Assembly: GCA_947459185.1 (NCBI GenBank)
Contig: CANHCU010000019.1
Span: 1-41,757 of the forward strand
From: Planctomycetaceae bacterium
Lineage (GTDB): Bacteria; Planctomycetota; Planctomycetia; Pirellulales; UBA1268
Length of the DNA: 41,757 bases
Direction of reading: 5' to 3'
Positions 8,772 to 16,171 of the stretch are shown one piece after another. The translations under genes and the position numbers were made by a program. The stretch's first letter is position 1. The number at the start of each line of letters is the position of its first letter. The notes under the pieces were generated by a model. The model did not search any database and was not told the DNA's origin. It was given only the letters and a program-made list of their open reading frames with translations.

Positions 8772-9117
8772 CGGCGATCGGGTGGCATTCGCGACGCCGA
8801 TTCCTCTCGCTTGCGCTTCGGGCTTGGATGGGTTTCATTCCCATCCAAGCCCGCCCTCCCCATCCAAGCCCGCAGCGCAAGCAAGGGACAGTAGCCCCTC
8901 CCCTGCACGTCAAAACAGGCAGTCTGCAAAAGCCGGCGAGACGGCGGTGGCCTGTCTCGACCGTGAGTCTGCGGTGTTCTGGCAAGCGGCAATCCCTCGG
9001 CGCCGCAGGCTTTACGCACCCTGCCAGAGGTGTCGATGGCACTGGTTGAAAAGCGTCACCATCCCGACGCACGCTCGAGGATGCAGCCTCGAGTTGGCAT
9101 CGACGAAAGAAGACATC
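8772..9117. other. Gene-free stretch with family 1 repeat and possible structured leader
   Basis: 346 bases between the lipoprotein and SAF-domain genes. The SAF frame stays open through it but without a plausible start, and the stretch contains a palindromic repeat (8806-8888), which argues against coding. Bases 8925-9027 hold several complementary segments described in the findings. Confidence 0.65.
8806..8888. repeat. Family 1 palindromic repeat, complete copy
   Basis: Left arm 8806-8832 and right arm 8859-8888 are nearly perfect reverse complements; the shared core is AGCGCAAGCAAGGGA in the right arm and its complement in the left arm. A third half-arm, CCCATCCAAGCCCG, lies between them at 8840-8853. 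It begins 34 bases after the lipoprotein stop. Confidence 0.85.
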
Positions 9118-10551
9118 ATGCGCACCGCACTGCCCAAACAGACTCCTCCGACACGGTCTCACAGGCCGCGGGCCATCACCGTTTTCGCCGCTGCGTTTGT
9201 CGCCGGTGCGGCAGCGGCAGTGGGTGTCAATCGCACGCTCGACGTCCGAATGGCACAGTCGAAGCCGAGGGTGGAGAGCGAGGCGATTTTCGTGGCGCTG
9301 CGATCGTTGCCGCAGGGCTCGCCTGTGACGGTCTGGGACGTGGCCCTGAGGGATTGGCCGAAGGCGATGATGCCCGCCACGGCCCTGCGGGCGAGCGACA
9401 CGTTCAGCGGCCACGTCCTGAAACATCCGCTCCGCGAGGGGCAGCCACTGTTGTCGATTCAGCTTGCCCCGTCCGAACAGAGCGTCCAGCCAGCTGCTGA
9501 ACCGACGGTCTTCCCGCCGCCGACAGCCTATACCCATTCCACCACGCCGGTGGTGCCCGTTTCTGACGGCGATCTCTGGTCCCCGGCTGCGCCGGTCACG
9601 GCCCAGGCGGCGGCTCCCGTGCAGCCATCGCCCCCCCTGACCGTTTCCCAGGATGCGGCACCGGCGGCGCCGCAGGACAGCGTGCTGCCGCAGCAGACGA
9701 CCACCGCTGAGATCACGACGACGCCCACGACCACGCCCAGCACGACCGACATCACGGACACGCCAGACACGTCAGAGGGAACCGCGGCCGTCGAGCAAAC
9801 GCCCGCGCCCGCGGCTGAGGCCACGGTGGCCGTTCCGGTAACGGCCCCTGCCCCAACGACAACGACCGTTCCAGTCACAGATCAGGCATCAGACCCTGTC
9901 GCCCCGGCCACGCAGCCCGCATCGGAAACGGTCACGGCGCCCGAGCAAACAGCCGCTACACCGATTGTCACCCCTTCCAGCGACATCGGCCCACCCGCAG
10001 AGACAGCACCCGTCGGTGACATTCCGGAGCCGTTCGCCGCGCTGCCCAGCCCGTCGATCGCGCCCACCCCGATCGCCGTGGCGCCGCCGACGCCGCCCAC
10101 TCCGGCGCCGCGGCAAAGGCCGACCCACTCGCGGTATCTCGTGGTGCCTGAAAACATCGCCATGCAGGCAGACTCCTCGTTTGCCGCACGGACCCCGGCT
10201 TCTCAGCAGGGTCCCGACGCCTCGACGTCTCCCGCGCCGCTGGCGGCGTCGCGAGCCGGGTCGAACGCCGTCAAGCCGCTGCCAGCGACCACGACAGCCG
10301 ATCGTGGCCCTCAGTCGCGGCCCCAGGGGAATCCACCGCAGGGCCGCACGCCCCAGCGACAAGGGCGCCAGGCTCAGCCTGCCAACCCGGGAACGCCTGC
10401 GAACACCGTGCCCCAACCCCGACTGGGATCGACGATGTTTCCAAATCTCTCCGCGGGGATCGACGCCATCGAGGGGCGGATCCGTGGCGATCAACCGGCG
10501 GAGAGCCAATCTCCCGCCGCTATGCAGGCCAGGCCGCTCACGGCTCGATGA
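9118..10551 (+). CDS. SAF-domain (CpaB-like) protein with long Pro/Thr-rich region
   Basis: A 477-residue protein. Residues about 19-40 are a signal anchor (ITVFAAAFVAGAAAAVGV), typical of CpaB-like pilus assembly proteins. Residues about 54-118 form an SAF domain: 'AIFVALRSLPQGSPVTVWDVALRDWPKAMMPATAL' followed by 'GHVLKHPLREGQPLLSIQL'. From residue 120 to the end the chain is low complexity, rich in Pro, Thr, Ala and Gln, with Thr runs near 'TTTAEITTTPTTTPSTTD' that look like a flexible wall-spanning or glycosylated linker. CpaB normally acts in Flp/Tad pilus export; no other tad gene is in the window, so the role here is open. ATG 9118 follows GAAAGAAG at about 6 bases; the 459 bases of open frame upstream are rejected because of repeats. 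Confidence 0.75.
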   Translation: MRTALPKQTPPTRSHRPRAITVFAAAFVAGAAAAVGVNRTLDVRMAQSKPRVESEAIFVALRSLPQGSPVTVWDVALRDWPKAMMPATALRASDTFSGHVLKHPLREGQPLLSIQLAPSEQSVQPAAEPTVFPPPTAYTHSTTPVVPVSDGDLWSPAAPVTAQAAAPVQPSPPLTVSQDAAPAAPQDSVLPQQTTTAEITTTPTTTPSTTDITDTPDTSEGTAAVEQTPAPAAEATVAVPVTAPAPTTTTVPVTDQASDPVAPATQPASETVTAPEQTAATPIVTPSSDIGPPAETAPVGDIPEPFAALPSPSIAPTPIAVAPPTPPTPAPRQRPTHSRYLVVPENIAMQADSSFAARTPASQQGPDASTSPAPLAASRAGSNAVKPLPATTTADRGPQSRPQGNPPQGRTPQRQGRQAQPANPGTPANTVPQPRLGSTMFPNLSAGIDAIEGRIRGDQPAESQSPAAMQARPLTAR

Positions 10552-10695
10552 CGATCGTGCCCGACTGGCCGCGACGTGGATCGCTTCGGATACGTCGTTT
10601 CCGTCGGTCTGCATGATGCATGCGGCTTTCGTGCATGCTTCAGATCGCGGTGCGCGGCAGCCCTTGGCACCGCACCCTTCCCTTCGGCCATGCCG
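10552..10695. other. Short convergent intergenic region
   Basis: 144 bases between the stop codons of the SAF gene and the zinc-ribbon gene. It contains self-complementary GCATGC words around 10618-10650 that could form a weak hairpin, but there is no T-tract typical of an intrinsic terminator. Confidence 0.4.
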
Positions 10696-11223
10696 TCAGG
10701 GTCGCTTGGCAGTCGCCAGCGCGGCACATCCAGCGACCGCGGCCGCCAGTGCTCCCAGGCCTCCGACCACGTACAGCGTCCAGGAAACGCCCTGAGCAAA
10801 ACGGGTCCGCCTCTGGAGATCGACCTCGCCCCGCAGCGGGCCGCGGTTCACCGACGCCTGGGCCAATTCCTGCAGCGAGCGATAGAGCGCTGCGTCATCG
10901 CCGGCCTCGATGTTGGCACGGATCATCGCCGGATCGAGCGCCGCCTTGGGTGTTGCCCCGACCATCGCGGCTATTCCCCACGACAGGAACGCACATGCGA
11001 CACCAGCCATAGTCACCGCCTGCGTGAGCCCCCAACGCCGCGACTGTCCGACGGCCACTTGGGGTTTGATCCGCAGCTGGTCGAGATCCCGGAACTTTGG
11101 CACCTCGTTGAGCCGGCCGCAGGATGGACATTCCACCTGGCCGCCAGCCTGTCCCGAGACCACGTTGATCTCGCACGCACACCCCGCGCACGGCAAGAGA
11201 AAGATTTTGGTCGCGGCGTTCAT
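10696..11223 (-). CDS. Zinc-ribbon membrane protein, unknown function
   Basis: A 175-residue protein. Residues 12-35 contain a zinc ribbon: C12-A-G-C15-A-C17 and, 15 residues later, C32-P-S-C35, the usual C-x2-C pairs. A linker with 'RDLDQLRIKPQVAV' leads to two membrane helices at about 67-88 (AVTMAGVACAFLSWGIAAMVGA) and 146-170 (TLYVVGGLGALAAAVAGCAALA). The stretch between the helices is polar and would lie outside the cytoplasm if the ribbon is inside. Planctomycetes encode many ribbon-plus-helix proteins of this kind without known function. ATG 11223 is chosen because it places the ribbon at the N-terminus; the frame extends 13 codons further upstream. Confidence 0.75.
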   Translation of the reverse strand: MNAATKIFLLPCAGCACEINVVSGQAGGQVECPSCGRLNEVPKFRDLDQLRIKPQVAVGQSRRWGLTQAVTMAGVACAFLSWGIAAMVGATPKAALDPAMIRANIEAGDDAALYRSLQELAQASVNRGPLRGEVDLQRRTRFAQGVSWTLYVVGGLGALAAAVAGCAALATAKRP

Positions 11224-11762
11224 GATCGTGTTTCCAGAGCGGGGCCGGCTCCGCCCATGCACGCAGAGCTTCTCCCGCCCGATTCTTTTACCATTTCAGG
11301 GCCTCCGGCCTGAACCCTAGCCGTTTTCCCCGAAAAATTTGCTGGCTTTTCTCATCGGACAGGGGCATAATCTTAAGCCCGCCGGACGACCCAGCCCATG
11401 AGACAGCACCCCACTACAGGCCCCGGAATCTCACCCCATTCAGCCTATCTTTACGGCAGATGCGTGGTGGCCGCGGTTCGCCTCCTTGGTGGGGTTTGGG
11501 GCTGGGATGACGGATTGGGTTTTGGCCGTCGGCGTCGGGATGCCGGGCAAGCGTTTGGTGGCCAGCGGAATGTGGGCAGAGTGTGGGCCATGGCGGGCCG
11601 GTCGGAAGCGGAATTCCACTTACTGGATTTCCTCGGCACTTGAATCACACTCGCGACACTTCGAATGATGCATCGGACGATTTGTCAACGCGTTTCTGTC
11701 TGCCGGCGGCTATTGGTTTGAAGACTTGAAGAGAGAAGATCGATCCACGAAGGAGCTTTGCC
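11224..11762. other. Long gene-free stretch upstream of the sigma factor gene
   Basis: 539 bases. It carries a possible promoter near 11343-11371 and then roughly 390 bases of leader before the sigma factor start. An 81-codon frame at 11398-11643 has no protein-like features I trust. The G/T-rich middle (about 11485-11560, with GGTGGGGTTTGGGGCTGGG) differs in composition from the flanking genes. No known riboswitch or tRNA signature was recognised. Confidence 0.6.
11343..11371 (+). promoter_or_regulatory. Possible promoter upstream of the sigma factor gene
   Basis: CATAAT at 11366-11371 is a good -10 match. A poor -35, TGGCTT (11343-11348), stands 17 bases before it; TTGCTG at 11339-11344 matches better but leaves a 21-base spacer. 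The call rests mainly on the -10 and the A/T-rich context. Confidence 0.35.
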
Positions 11763-11765
11763 TTG
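11750..11765 (+). promoter_or_regulatory. Shine-Dalgarno site that fixes a TTG start
   Basis: AAGGAG at 11750-11755 lies 7 bases before TTG 11763. No ATG or GTG is available in frame at this distance, so the ribosome site decides the start of the sigma factor gene. Confidence 0.75.
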
Positions 11766-13358
11766 TACGACTCGCTGCTGGATGAACTCGAGGACGACGT
11801 TGTCTCCAATCCCCAAGAGGTCGAGGAACTTGCCGACAAGGTCGTCGATGCCGAGGAGGCCGATGCCGACCTGCTCGCTGACGACAACGACGTGACTGTT
11901 ATTCCCGACGCTGAGATCGAAGCGGAGTCGGATTCGGAGATCGAAGCAAGCGGCGAAGGGGAAGACGTCCTCATCGAGCAGGTTGAAAACTGGTCGGACG
12001 ATCCGGTGCGGATGTACCTGACCCAGATGGGCGAGATCCCGCTGCTGACTCGCGCGCAAGAGATCTATCTGGCCAGGCAGATCGAGACCACGCGGGCCCA
12101 GTTCCGCGCTAAACTTCTCGAATGCGAATACGTCTGCCAGCAGGCGTTCAAGGTGCTCTCCCGCGTGCATCGTGGCGAACTCCCGTTCGACCGCACCGTG
12201 CAGGTGTCGGTCACCGATCGTCTTGAGAAGGATCAGATCCTCGGCCGGCTGCCGCACAACCTGCGGACGCTCGAGGTGCTGCTGCGGCAGAATCGTGCTG
12301 ACTATCGGATCTCCCTCTCGAAGAAGCGGAAGATGGCGGAGCGTCGTGAGGCGTGGGCCCGACTTGGCCACCGCCGTCGCCGCTGCGTGCGGTTGATTGA
12401 AGAATTGGGCCTGCGGACCCAGCGAATCGAGACCATGATCCCCACGCTCGACAACTTCGTGCTGCGGCTCAAGGAACTGCGGAGCAAGATCGAGGCCCAC
12501 CGCCGAACCAAGCAGCCGCCCTCGGGCCGCCAGAAACTCGTTGACGAATACCGTGCCATCCTCAAGGCTTGCCAGGAGACACCCCGCAGCCTGAAGCGAC
12601 GGATGGACGAGATCCGCGAGATCTACGCCCGCTACCAGAAGGCGAAGCGGGGATTGTCTGAGGGCAACCTGCGGCTCGTCGTCTCGATCGCCAAGAAATA
12701 CCGCAACCGCGGCCTGTCGTTCCTGGATCTCATCCAGGAAGGCAATGCCGGCCTGATGCGGGCGGTGGACAAGTTCGAATACCGCCGCGGCTTCAAGTTC
12801 TGCACCTATGCCACCTGGTGGATCAGGCAGGCGATCACCCGCGCGGTGGCCGACCAGAGCCGCACGATTCGCATCCCGGTGCACATGGTGGAGACGATGT
12901 CCCGCGTGCGGAACGTCGCCCGTCAACTGCTCCAGGAATACGGCCGGGAGCCGACGATCGAGGAGATCGCCGCCCGGGCTGGCACGCCGGTGGATGAGAC
13001 GCGTCGCGTGACGGCGATGAGCCGCTATCCGATCAGCCTCGACCGCCCCGTTGGCAACAGTGAAGACAGCCACTTCGGCGACCTGTTGCCCGACACCGGG
13101 GCCGAGAACCCGGCTGTGGGTGCGGCGCAGGAGATGCTTCGCAACCGGATCGCGAAGGTGCTCAAGTCGCTCTCCTACCGGGAGCGGGAGATCATCAAGC
13201 TGCGATACGGCCTTGGCGACGGCTACAGCTACACGCTGGAAGAGGTGGGCCACATCTTCAAGGTGACGCGTGAGCGGATCCGGCAGATCGAGGCCAAGGC
13301 GGTTCGCAAGCTGCAGGCTCCGGCTCGCAGCGAGGAACTCTCCGGCTTTCTGGACTAG
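11763..13358 (+). CDS. rpoD: Primary-type RNA polymerase sigma factor (RpoD/SigA family)
   Basis: A 531-residue sigma-70 protein that directs RNA polymerase to housekeeping promoters. Residues 1-75 are very acidic (many Glu/Asp) in place of a recognisable region 1.1. Region 1.2 follows at about 79-110 ('[17 protein letters not shown]'). Residues about 115-290 are a basic, helical non-conserved segment. Region 2 starts near 295 ('[20 protein letters not shown]', '[19 protein letters not shown]', '[15 protein letters not shown]'), region 3 near 385, and region 4.2 at about 490-518 ('[20 protein letters not shown]'). The residue pattern in 2.4 and 4.2 is that of a primary rather than an alternative factor. 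Start is TTG with a good Shine-Dalgarno. Whether it is the only primary sigma factor of the genome cannot be seen. Confidence 0.95.
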   Translation: MYDSLLDELEDDVVSNPQEVEELADKVVDAEEADADLLADDNDVTVIPDAEIEAESDSEIEASGEGEDVLIEQVENWSDDPVRMYLTQMGEIPLLTRAQEIYLARQIETTRAQFRAKLLECEYVCQQAFKVLSRVHRGELPFDRTVQVSVTDRLEKDQILGRLPHNLRTLEVLLRQNRADYRISLSKKRKMAERREAWARLGHRRRRCVRLIEELGLRTQRIETMIPTLDNFVLRLKELRSKIEAHRRTKQPPSGRQKLVDEYRAILKACQETPRSLKRRMDEIREIYARYQKAKRGLSEGNLRLVVSIAKKYRNRGLSFLDLIQEGNAGLMRAVDKFEYRRGFKFCTYATWWIRQAITRAVADQSRTIRIPVHMVETMSRVRNVARQLLQEYGREPTIEEIAARAGTPVDETRRVTAMSRYPISLDRPVGNSEDSHFGDLLPDTGAENPAVGAAQEMLRNRIAKVLKSLSYREREIIKLRYGLGDGYSYTLEEVGHIFKVTRERIRQIEAKAVRKLQAPARSEELSGFLD

Positions 13359-13365
13359 TTTTTCG

Positions 13366-13428
13366 CGCCCACAGGTTTTGCGCCCACAGGTTTCGCCCAC
13401 AGTGCCATCCATCATGGCCCTGTGGGCG
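13366..13428. repeat. Three tandem CGCCCACAG units plus hairpin after rpoD
   Basis: CGCCCACAGGTTT is repeated at 13366 and 13381, with a third, truncated unit CGCCCACAG at 13394-13402. That last unit pairs with CTGTGGGCG at 13420-13428, and inside this GCCAT (13404-13408) pairs with ATGGC (13414-13418), giving a strong stem of 9 and 5 bp around a 5-base loop. It begins 8 bases after the rpoD stop and could end or protect the transcript. There is no T-tract after it. Confidence 0.7.
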
Positions 13429-13454
13429 AGCCTCGTCCAAGCCCGCTCGGTCCT

Positions 13455-13545
13455 CATCCAAGCCCGCAGCGCAAGCAAGGGAACACGGGTGGCCTGACGA
13501 GCTGGAAAGCGGATTCCGCTCGCTTGCGCTTTGGGCTTGCATGGG
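13455..13545. repeat. Family 1 palindromic repeat, arms in reversed order
   Basis: Right-type arm at 13455-13482 (ending AGCGCAAGCAAGGGA) precedes a left-type arm at 13519-13545 (CTCGCTTGCGCT...CATGGG). Compared with 8806-8888 the arms face outward instead of inward. Confidence 0.8.
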
Positions 13546-13624
13546 AACGGGGGGCTCTGACAGACCTCCTTCCCTCGCATATGCTTTGATCGATTCAACA
13601 CCGATCCCGCAAGGAACCTCGCTC

Positions 13625-14164
13625 ATGCATCACGCTCTCTTGGCCGCGGTCGTCGCTCTCATGTTCGCCGGCACGGCAGTGGTTCCTGCCGCGGAGCCGA
13701 TCGCCTTCCCGCGGACAACGATCGATCTTGGCACGGTCGTGACCGATCTTGAGAAAAGCGTCCGTTTCTACACCGAAGGCATTGGGTTCCGTGAACTCAA
13801 AGGCTTCGATGTGTCGGCCGACATCGCTGCGTCCGCCGGCCTCACCGACTCCAAACCGCTCTCGGTCCGCGTGCTTGTGCTGGGGGATGGCCCCGAGGCC
13901 ACGAAGCTCAAGCTCATGCAGGTGGCCGGCACGTCGCCGCGTACCGGCGACACCGAGTTCATCCATTCCCACACCGGCTTTCGCTATCTGACGATCACGG
14001 TGGACGACACCGGTGCAGCGGTCGAGCGGCTCGGGAAGCTGGGCGTGAAGCCGCTGGCGAAGTCGCCCATGGCGTTGCCTGAATCGCTTGCGCCGGGCAT
14101 GTATCTCACCTGCGTTCGCGATCCCGACGGCAATATCGTCGAGCTGCTTGGCCCGCGGAAGTAG
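13625..14164 (+). CDS. Exported VOC-superfamily (glyoxalase-fold) protein
   Basis: A 179-residue protein with a signal peptide (MHHALLAAVVALMFAGTAVVPAAEP, cleavage near residue 24) followed by a single vicinal-oxygen-chelate fold. 'TTIDLGTVVTDLEKSVRFYTEGIGFREL' is the classic opening beta-alpha-beta unit, and 'GMYLTCVRDPDGNIVELLGPR' the closing one with the usual metal-site Glu. 'YLTITVDDTGAAVERLGKLGVKP' forms the second half of the fold. VOC enzymes include glyoxalases, dioxygenases and fosfomycin-resistance proteins; export to the periplasm is common in planctomycetes and the substrate is not predictable. The frame extends upstream to 13541 through a repeat, so ATG 13625 is preferred. Confidence 0.85.
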   Translation: MHHALLAAVVALMFAGTAVVPAAEPIAFPRTTIDLGTVVTDLEKSVRFYTEGIGFRELKGFDVSADIAASAGLTDSKPLSVRVLVLGDGPEATKLKLMQVAGTSPRTGDTEFIHSHTGFRYLTITVDDTGAAVERLGKLGVKPLAKSPMALPESLAPGMYLTCVRDPDGNIVELLGPRK

Positions 14165-14173
14165 GCGATCGAT

Positions 14174-14250
14174 CCCCCGGCTCGCGCCGGGGGCTTGTAT
14201 TGCGCCGCAACGCCACCGTCGCATACAAGCCCTTAGCGCAAGCGACGGGA
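14174..14250. repeat. Family 2 GC hairpin element, copy 1
   Basis: CCCCCGGC (14174-14181) and GCCGGGGG (14186-14193) form a perfect 8-bp stem with loop TCGC, followed by CTTGTAT and, further on, ATACAAGCCCTTAGCG. It starts 9 bases after the VOC stop codon and probably terminates that transcript. The ending AGCGCAAGCGACGGGA is close to the core of family 1. Confidence 0.8.
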
Positions 14251-14269
14251 TCTCCCCAGACTCACGATT

Positions 14270-14287
14270 CCCCGGCTCACGCCGGGG
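14270..14287. terminator. Family 2 GC hairpin on the cysC stop codon
   Basis: CCCCGGC (14270-14276), loop TCAC, GCCGGGG (14281-14287). The loop holds the cysC stop codon (14277-14279 read on the minus strand), so the last codons of cysC come from the repeat. It and copy 1 lie between two convergent genes. Confidence 0.7.
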
Positions 14288-14984
14288 GCTTGTATGGGAG
14301 CGGGATCTTGCCGGTCTGCTCCAGCCAGGCGATCACCTGATCGGCCAATTGTTCGGCCGGAGTGGCCGCTGAATCGACGACAAGCTCGGCCGCGAGCGGC
14401 TCCTCGTAGGGATCGTCGATCCCGGTAAACCCCTTGATCTCGCCGGCACGGGCCTTTTTGTAGAGCCCCTTGGGATCCCGGCTTTCGCAGACCTCGAGCG
14501 GTGCCCGAACGTGGATCTCCACGAAGTCCCCCGGCGTGAGCATCGCCCGCACGGCGTCGCGGTCCCTGCGATAGGGGCTGATGAAGGCGGTGAGCGTGAC
14601 GATGCCTGCCTGGGCGAAGAGTTCGGCCACGGCCCCAATCCGCCGGATATTCTCCTCACGGTCCTGGGCGGCGAACCCGAGCCCAAACCGCTTGGCGAAC
14701 TCCTCGCCATGCCGCTCCTTGAGGAGGGCGGGCGCCGCGTTCAAGCCCAGCCGCACGTTATCGCCGTCGAGCACAAAACTTCTCACACCACGGCCGTGCA
14801 GACGGTGATCGACAAGGTTGGCCAGTGTGCTCTTGCCGCAGCCGGAGAGTCCGGTGAACCAGAGCACGCAGCCGCGGTGGCCGGCGGCCTGCTCGCGTTC
14901 GTCGCGACTGACTGCGTGGGCGTGCCAGCGGACATCGACCGTTTCGCCCATGCCGTGGTTCGCCTGTGTGTTGGTCTTTGTCAT
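14277..14984 (-). CDS. cysC: Adenylylsulfate (APS) kinase
   Basis: A 235-residue kinase that phosphorylates APS to PAPS. The P-loop 'GLSGCGKS' is at residues 45-52, preceded by the typical 'WHAHAVSRDERE' segment. 'VLDGDNVRLGLN' binds APS, 'FISPYRRDRD' and 'FVEIHVRAPLEVCESRDPKGLYKKA' complete the site, and 'GFTGIDDPYEEP' is the family's lid motif. Length is near the usual 200 plus a short N-terminal extension. ATG 14984 follows AGGAGAGGG at about 7 bases; the frame continues 76 codons upstream into the next gene and is not used. No sulfate adenylyltransferase gene (cysD/cysN/sat) is in the window. The C-terminal codons overlap a hairpin repeat. Confidence 0.94.
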   Translation of the reverse strand: MTKTNTQANHGMGETVDVRWHAHAVSRDEREQAAGHRGCVLWFTGLSGCGKSTLANLVDHRLHGRGVRSFVLDGDNVRLGLNAAPALLKERHGEEFAKRFGLGFAAQDREENIRRIGAVAELFAQAGIVTLTAFISPYRRDRDAVRAMLTPGDFVEIHVRAPLEVCESRDPKGLYKKARAGEIKGFTGIDDPYEEPLAAELVVDSAATPAEQLADQVIAWLEQTGKIPLPYKPPA

Positions 14985-15021
14985 CGGATCACCCTCTCCT
15001 TGCACACGCCGCCTGGCCGGA

Positions 15022-16035
15022 TCACTCCCAGCCGCCCAGCTTGATTGCCCGCTTGAACCGCTGCGGCTCGTCGCCCGGATTGGCCCCGCCACGTTCGATC
15101 TCGAGTTCGATCGTGTCACCCGGTCCGCGACGGCCCACCAGATCGGTAAGCGACTCGAAGTTGGCCACCGGCTGGCCGTCGATGTGGAGGACGATGTCAC
15201 CGATCTGGACACCTGCGTCTGCTGCCGCCGACCCCTCCTGAACGTGCGTGATCAGACAGGGGCCGATCACCGACTGGCCCGCCACGCCCAGCTTGCCCCC
15301 CTTCCGCACATCGATCTTGGTGTCGGGGAGCTTCGCAGCGATGGCCGCCAACGCCGCGTCACTGGCGCCTGTTCCATAGAGTTGCAACTGTTCGAGGCCT
15401 CGCAGTCGGCCGAGCACCGCCAGACTCGCCTCGTCGAGCCGCACGCCGTGCACGCCCACTTGCGCCACGCGGCGCAGACGGGTCAGCAGCCGCAGGTCCT
15501 CGCTGGTGCCGGTCCATGTCGCGTTGAAGAGCGCATGCAAACCGCGGTGCCCGCTGGGCAGGAATCCCTCTGTAAGAATCGCCCCCAGCGCTTCGAGTCT
15601 GACGCGGGCCGCCTCGGCCAGCCCCACCGTGTGAAAGTCGAGCGTCGCCTCGGCCAGGCCGGCAACGGCGGCATCGGACCCCTCGGCAACGTTCTCGAGC
15701 GTCCGCTCCGCGGCGGCGGCCAGATCGGCATCCTCGGCGGCCAGCATCTCCCGCAGGATTTCAACCGCCCGGCTGCTCACCTCGAGGTCACCCCGGCGGA
15801 TCGCCTGTTGCAGGGGCTCAATCGCAGGCTGGCCGGCCGCGGCGAGGCTGCGAGTCGCCGCCTCCCTCTGGGCAAACTGCTCAGCCGCCAGCTGGTCGAT
15901 CCAGCCGCTGATCTGGCCGGGGTCGGGGGGAGCCGCCGGCTCCTCTGCCACAGCCAGTCCAGCGGCGATCACGGCCGGCAGAAGCAGCCAGGCATGTCGA
16001 GCGCGGAGTGAGAGGGGAAAAACTGGTGCAGTCAT
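15022..16035 (-). CDS. Exported HEAT/LRR/PDZ protein
   Basis: A 337-residue protein with a signal peptide ([33 protein letters not shown]). Residues about 40-160 are helical repeats of the HEAT type ('[20 protein letters not shown]', '[15 protein letters not shown]'). Residues about 185-245 look leucine-rich ('[18 protein letters not shown]', '[20 protein letters not shown]'). Residues about 255-335 are a PDZ domain with '[33 protein letters not shown]'. No protease domain is attached, so it is likely a periplasmic scaffold or adaptor. It lies 37 bases upstream of cysC on the same strand and may be co-transcribed, although a functional link to sulfate activation is not evident. ATG 16035 is used because it begins the signal peptide. 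Confidence 0.82.
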   Translation of the reverse strand: MTAPVFPLSLRARHAWLLLPAVIAAGLAVAEEPAAPPDPGQISGWIDQLAAEQFAQREAATRSLAAAGQPAIEPLQQAIRRGDLEVSSRAVEILREMLAAEDADLAAAAERTLENVAEGSDAAVAGLAEATLDFHTVGLAEAARVRLEALGAILTEGFLPSGHRGLHALFNATWTGTSEDLRLLTRLRRVAQVGVHGVRLDEASLAVLGRLRGLEQLQLYGTGASDAALAAIAAKLPDTKIDVRKGGKLGVAGQSVIGPCLITHVQEGSAAADAGVQIGDIVLHIDGQPVANFESLTDLVGRRGPGDTIELEIERGGANPGDEPQRFKRAIKLGGWE

Positions 16036-16171
16036 GCCGCAAATATACCCGTTTTTCTCAGAGACCGATCGGATCAGCATCCCCATCAAGATTCGTCTCG
16101 GGGCGGGATTCCCCGGGGTACACTTTCCGTGTCGAACGAGAGTCCGCCGTCCCCCCCCCAAGCCGCCCACC

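Noticed and set aside
8905-9045. c-di-GMP riboswitch upstream of the SAF gene
   Set aside because: GCAAAAGCC superficially recalls the conserved GCAAAGCC word, but the other conserved parts and stem order do not match.
8659-9117. N-terminal extension of the SAF-domain protein
   Set aside because: The frame is open, but it overlaps the preceding lipoprotein gene and a palindromic repeat and would bury the signal anchor.
11398-11643. 81-codon frame in the sigma factor leader
   Set aside because: Composition is G/W/R-rich without periodicity of a folded protein, and no Shine-Dalgarno precedes it. It is kept as leader sequence.
11685-13601. 638-residue open frame on the minus strand over the sigma factor gene
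   Set aside because: Antisense to conserved sigma regions 1.2 to 4.2, with no recognised motif of its own; it also runs through the tandem repeats and family 1 arms.
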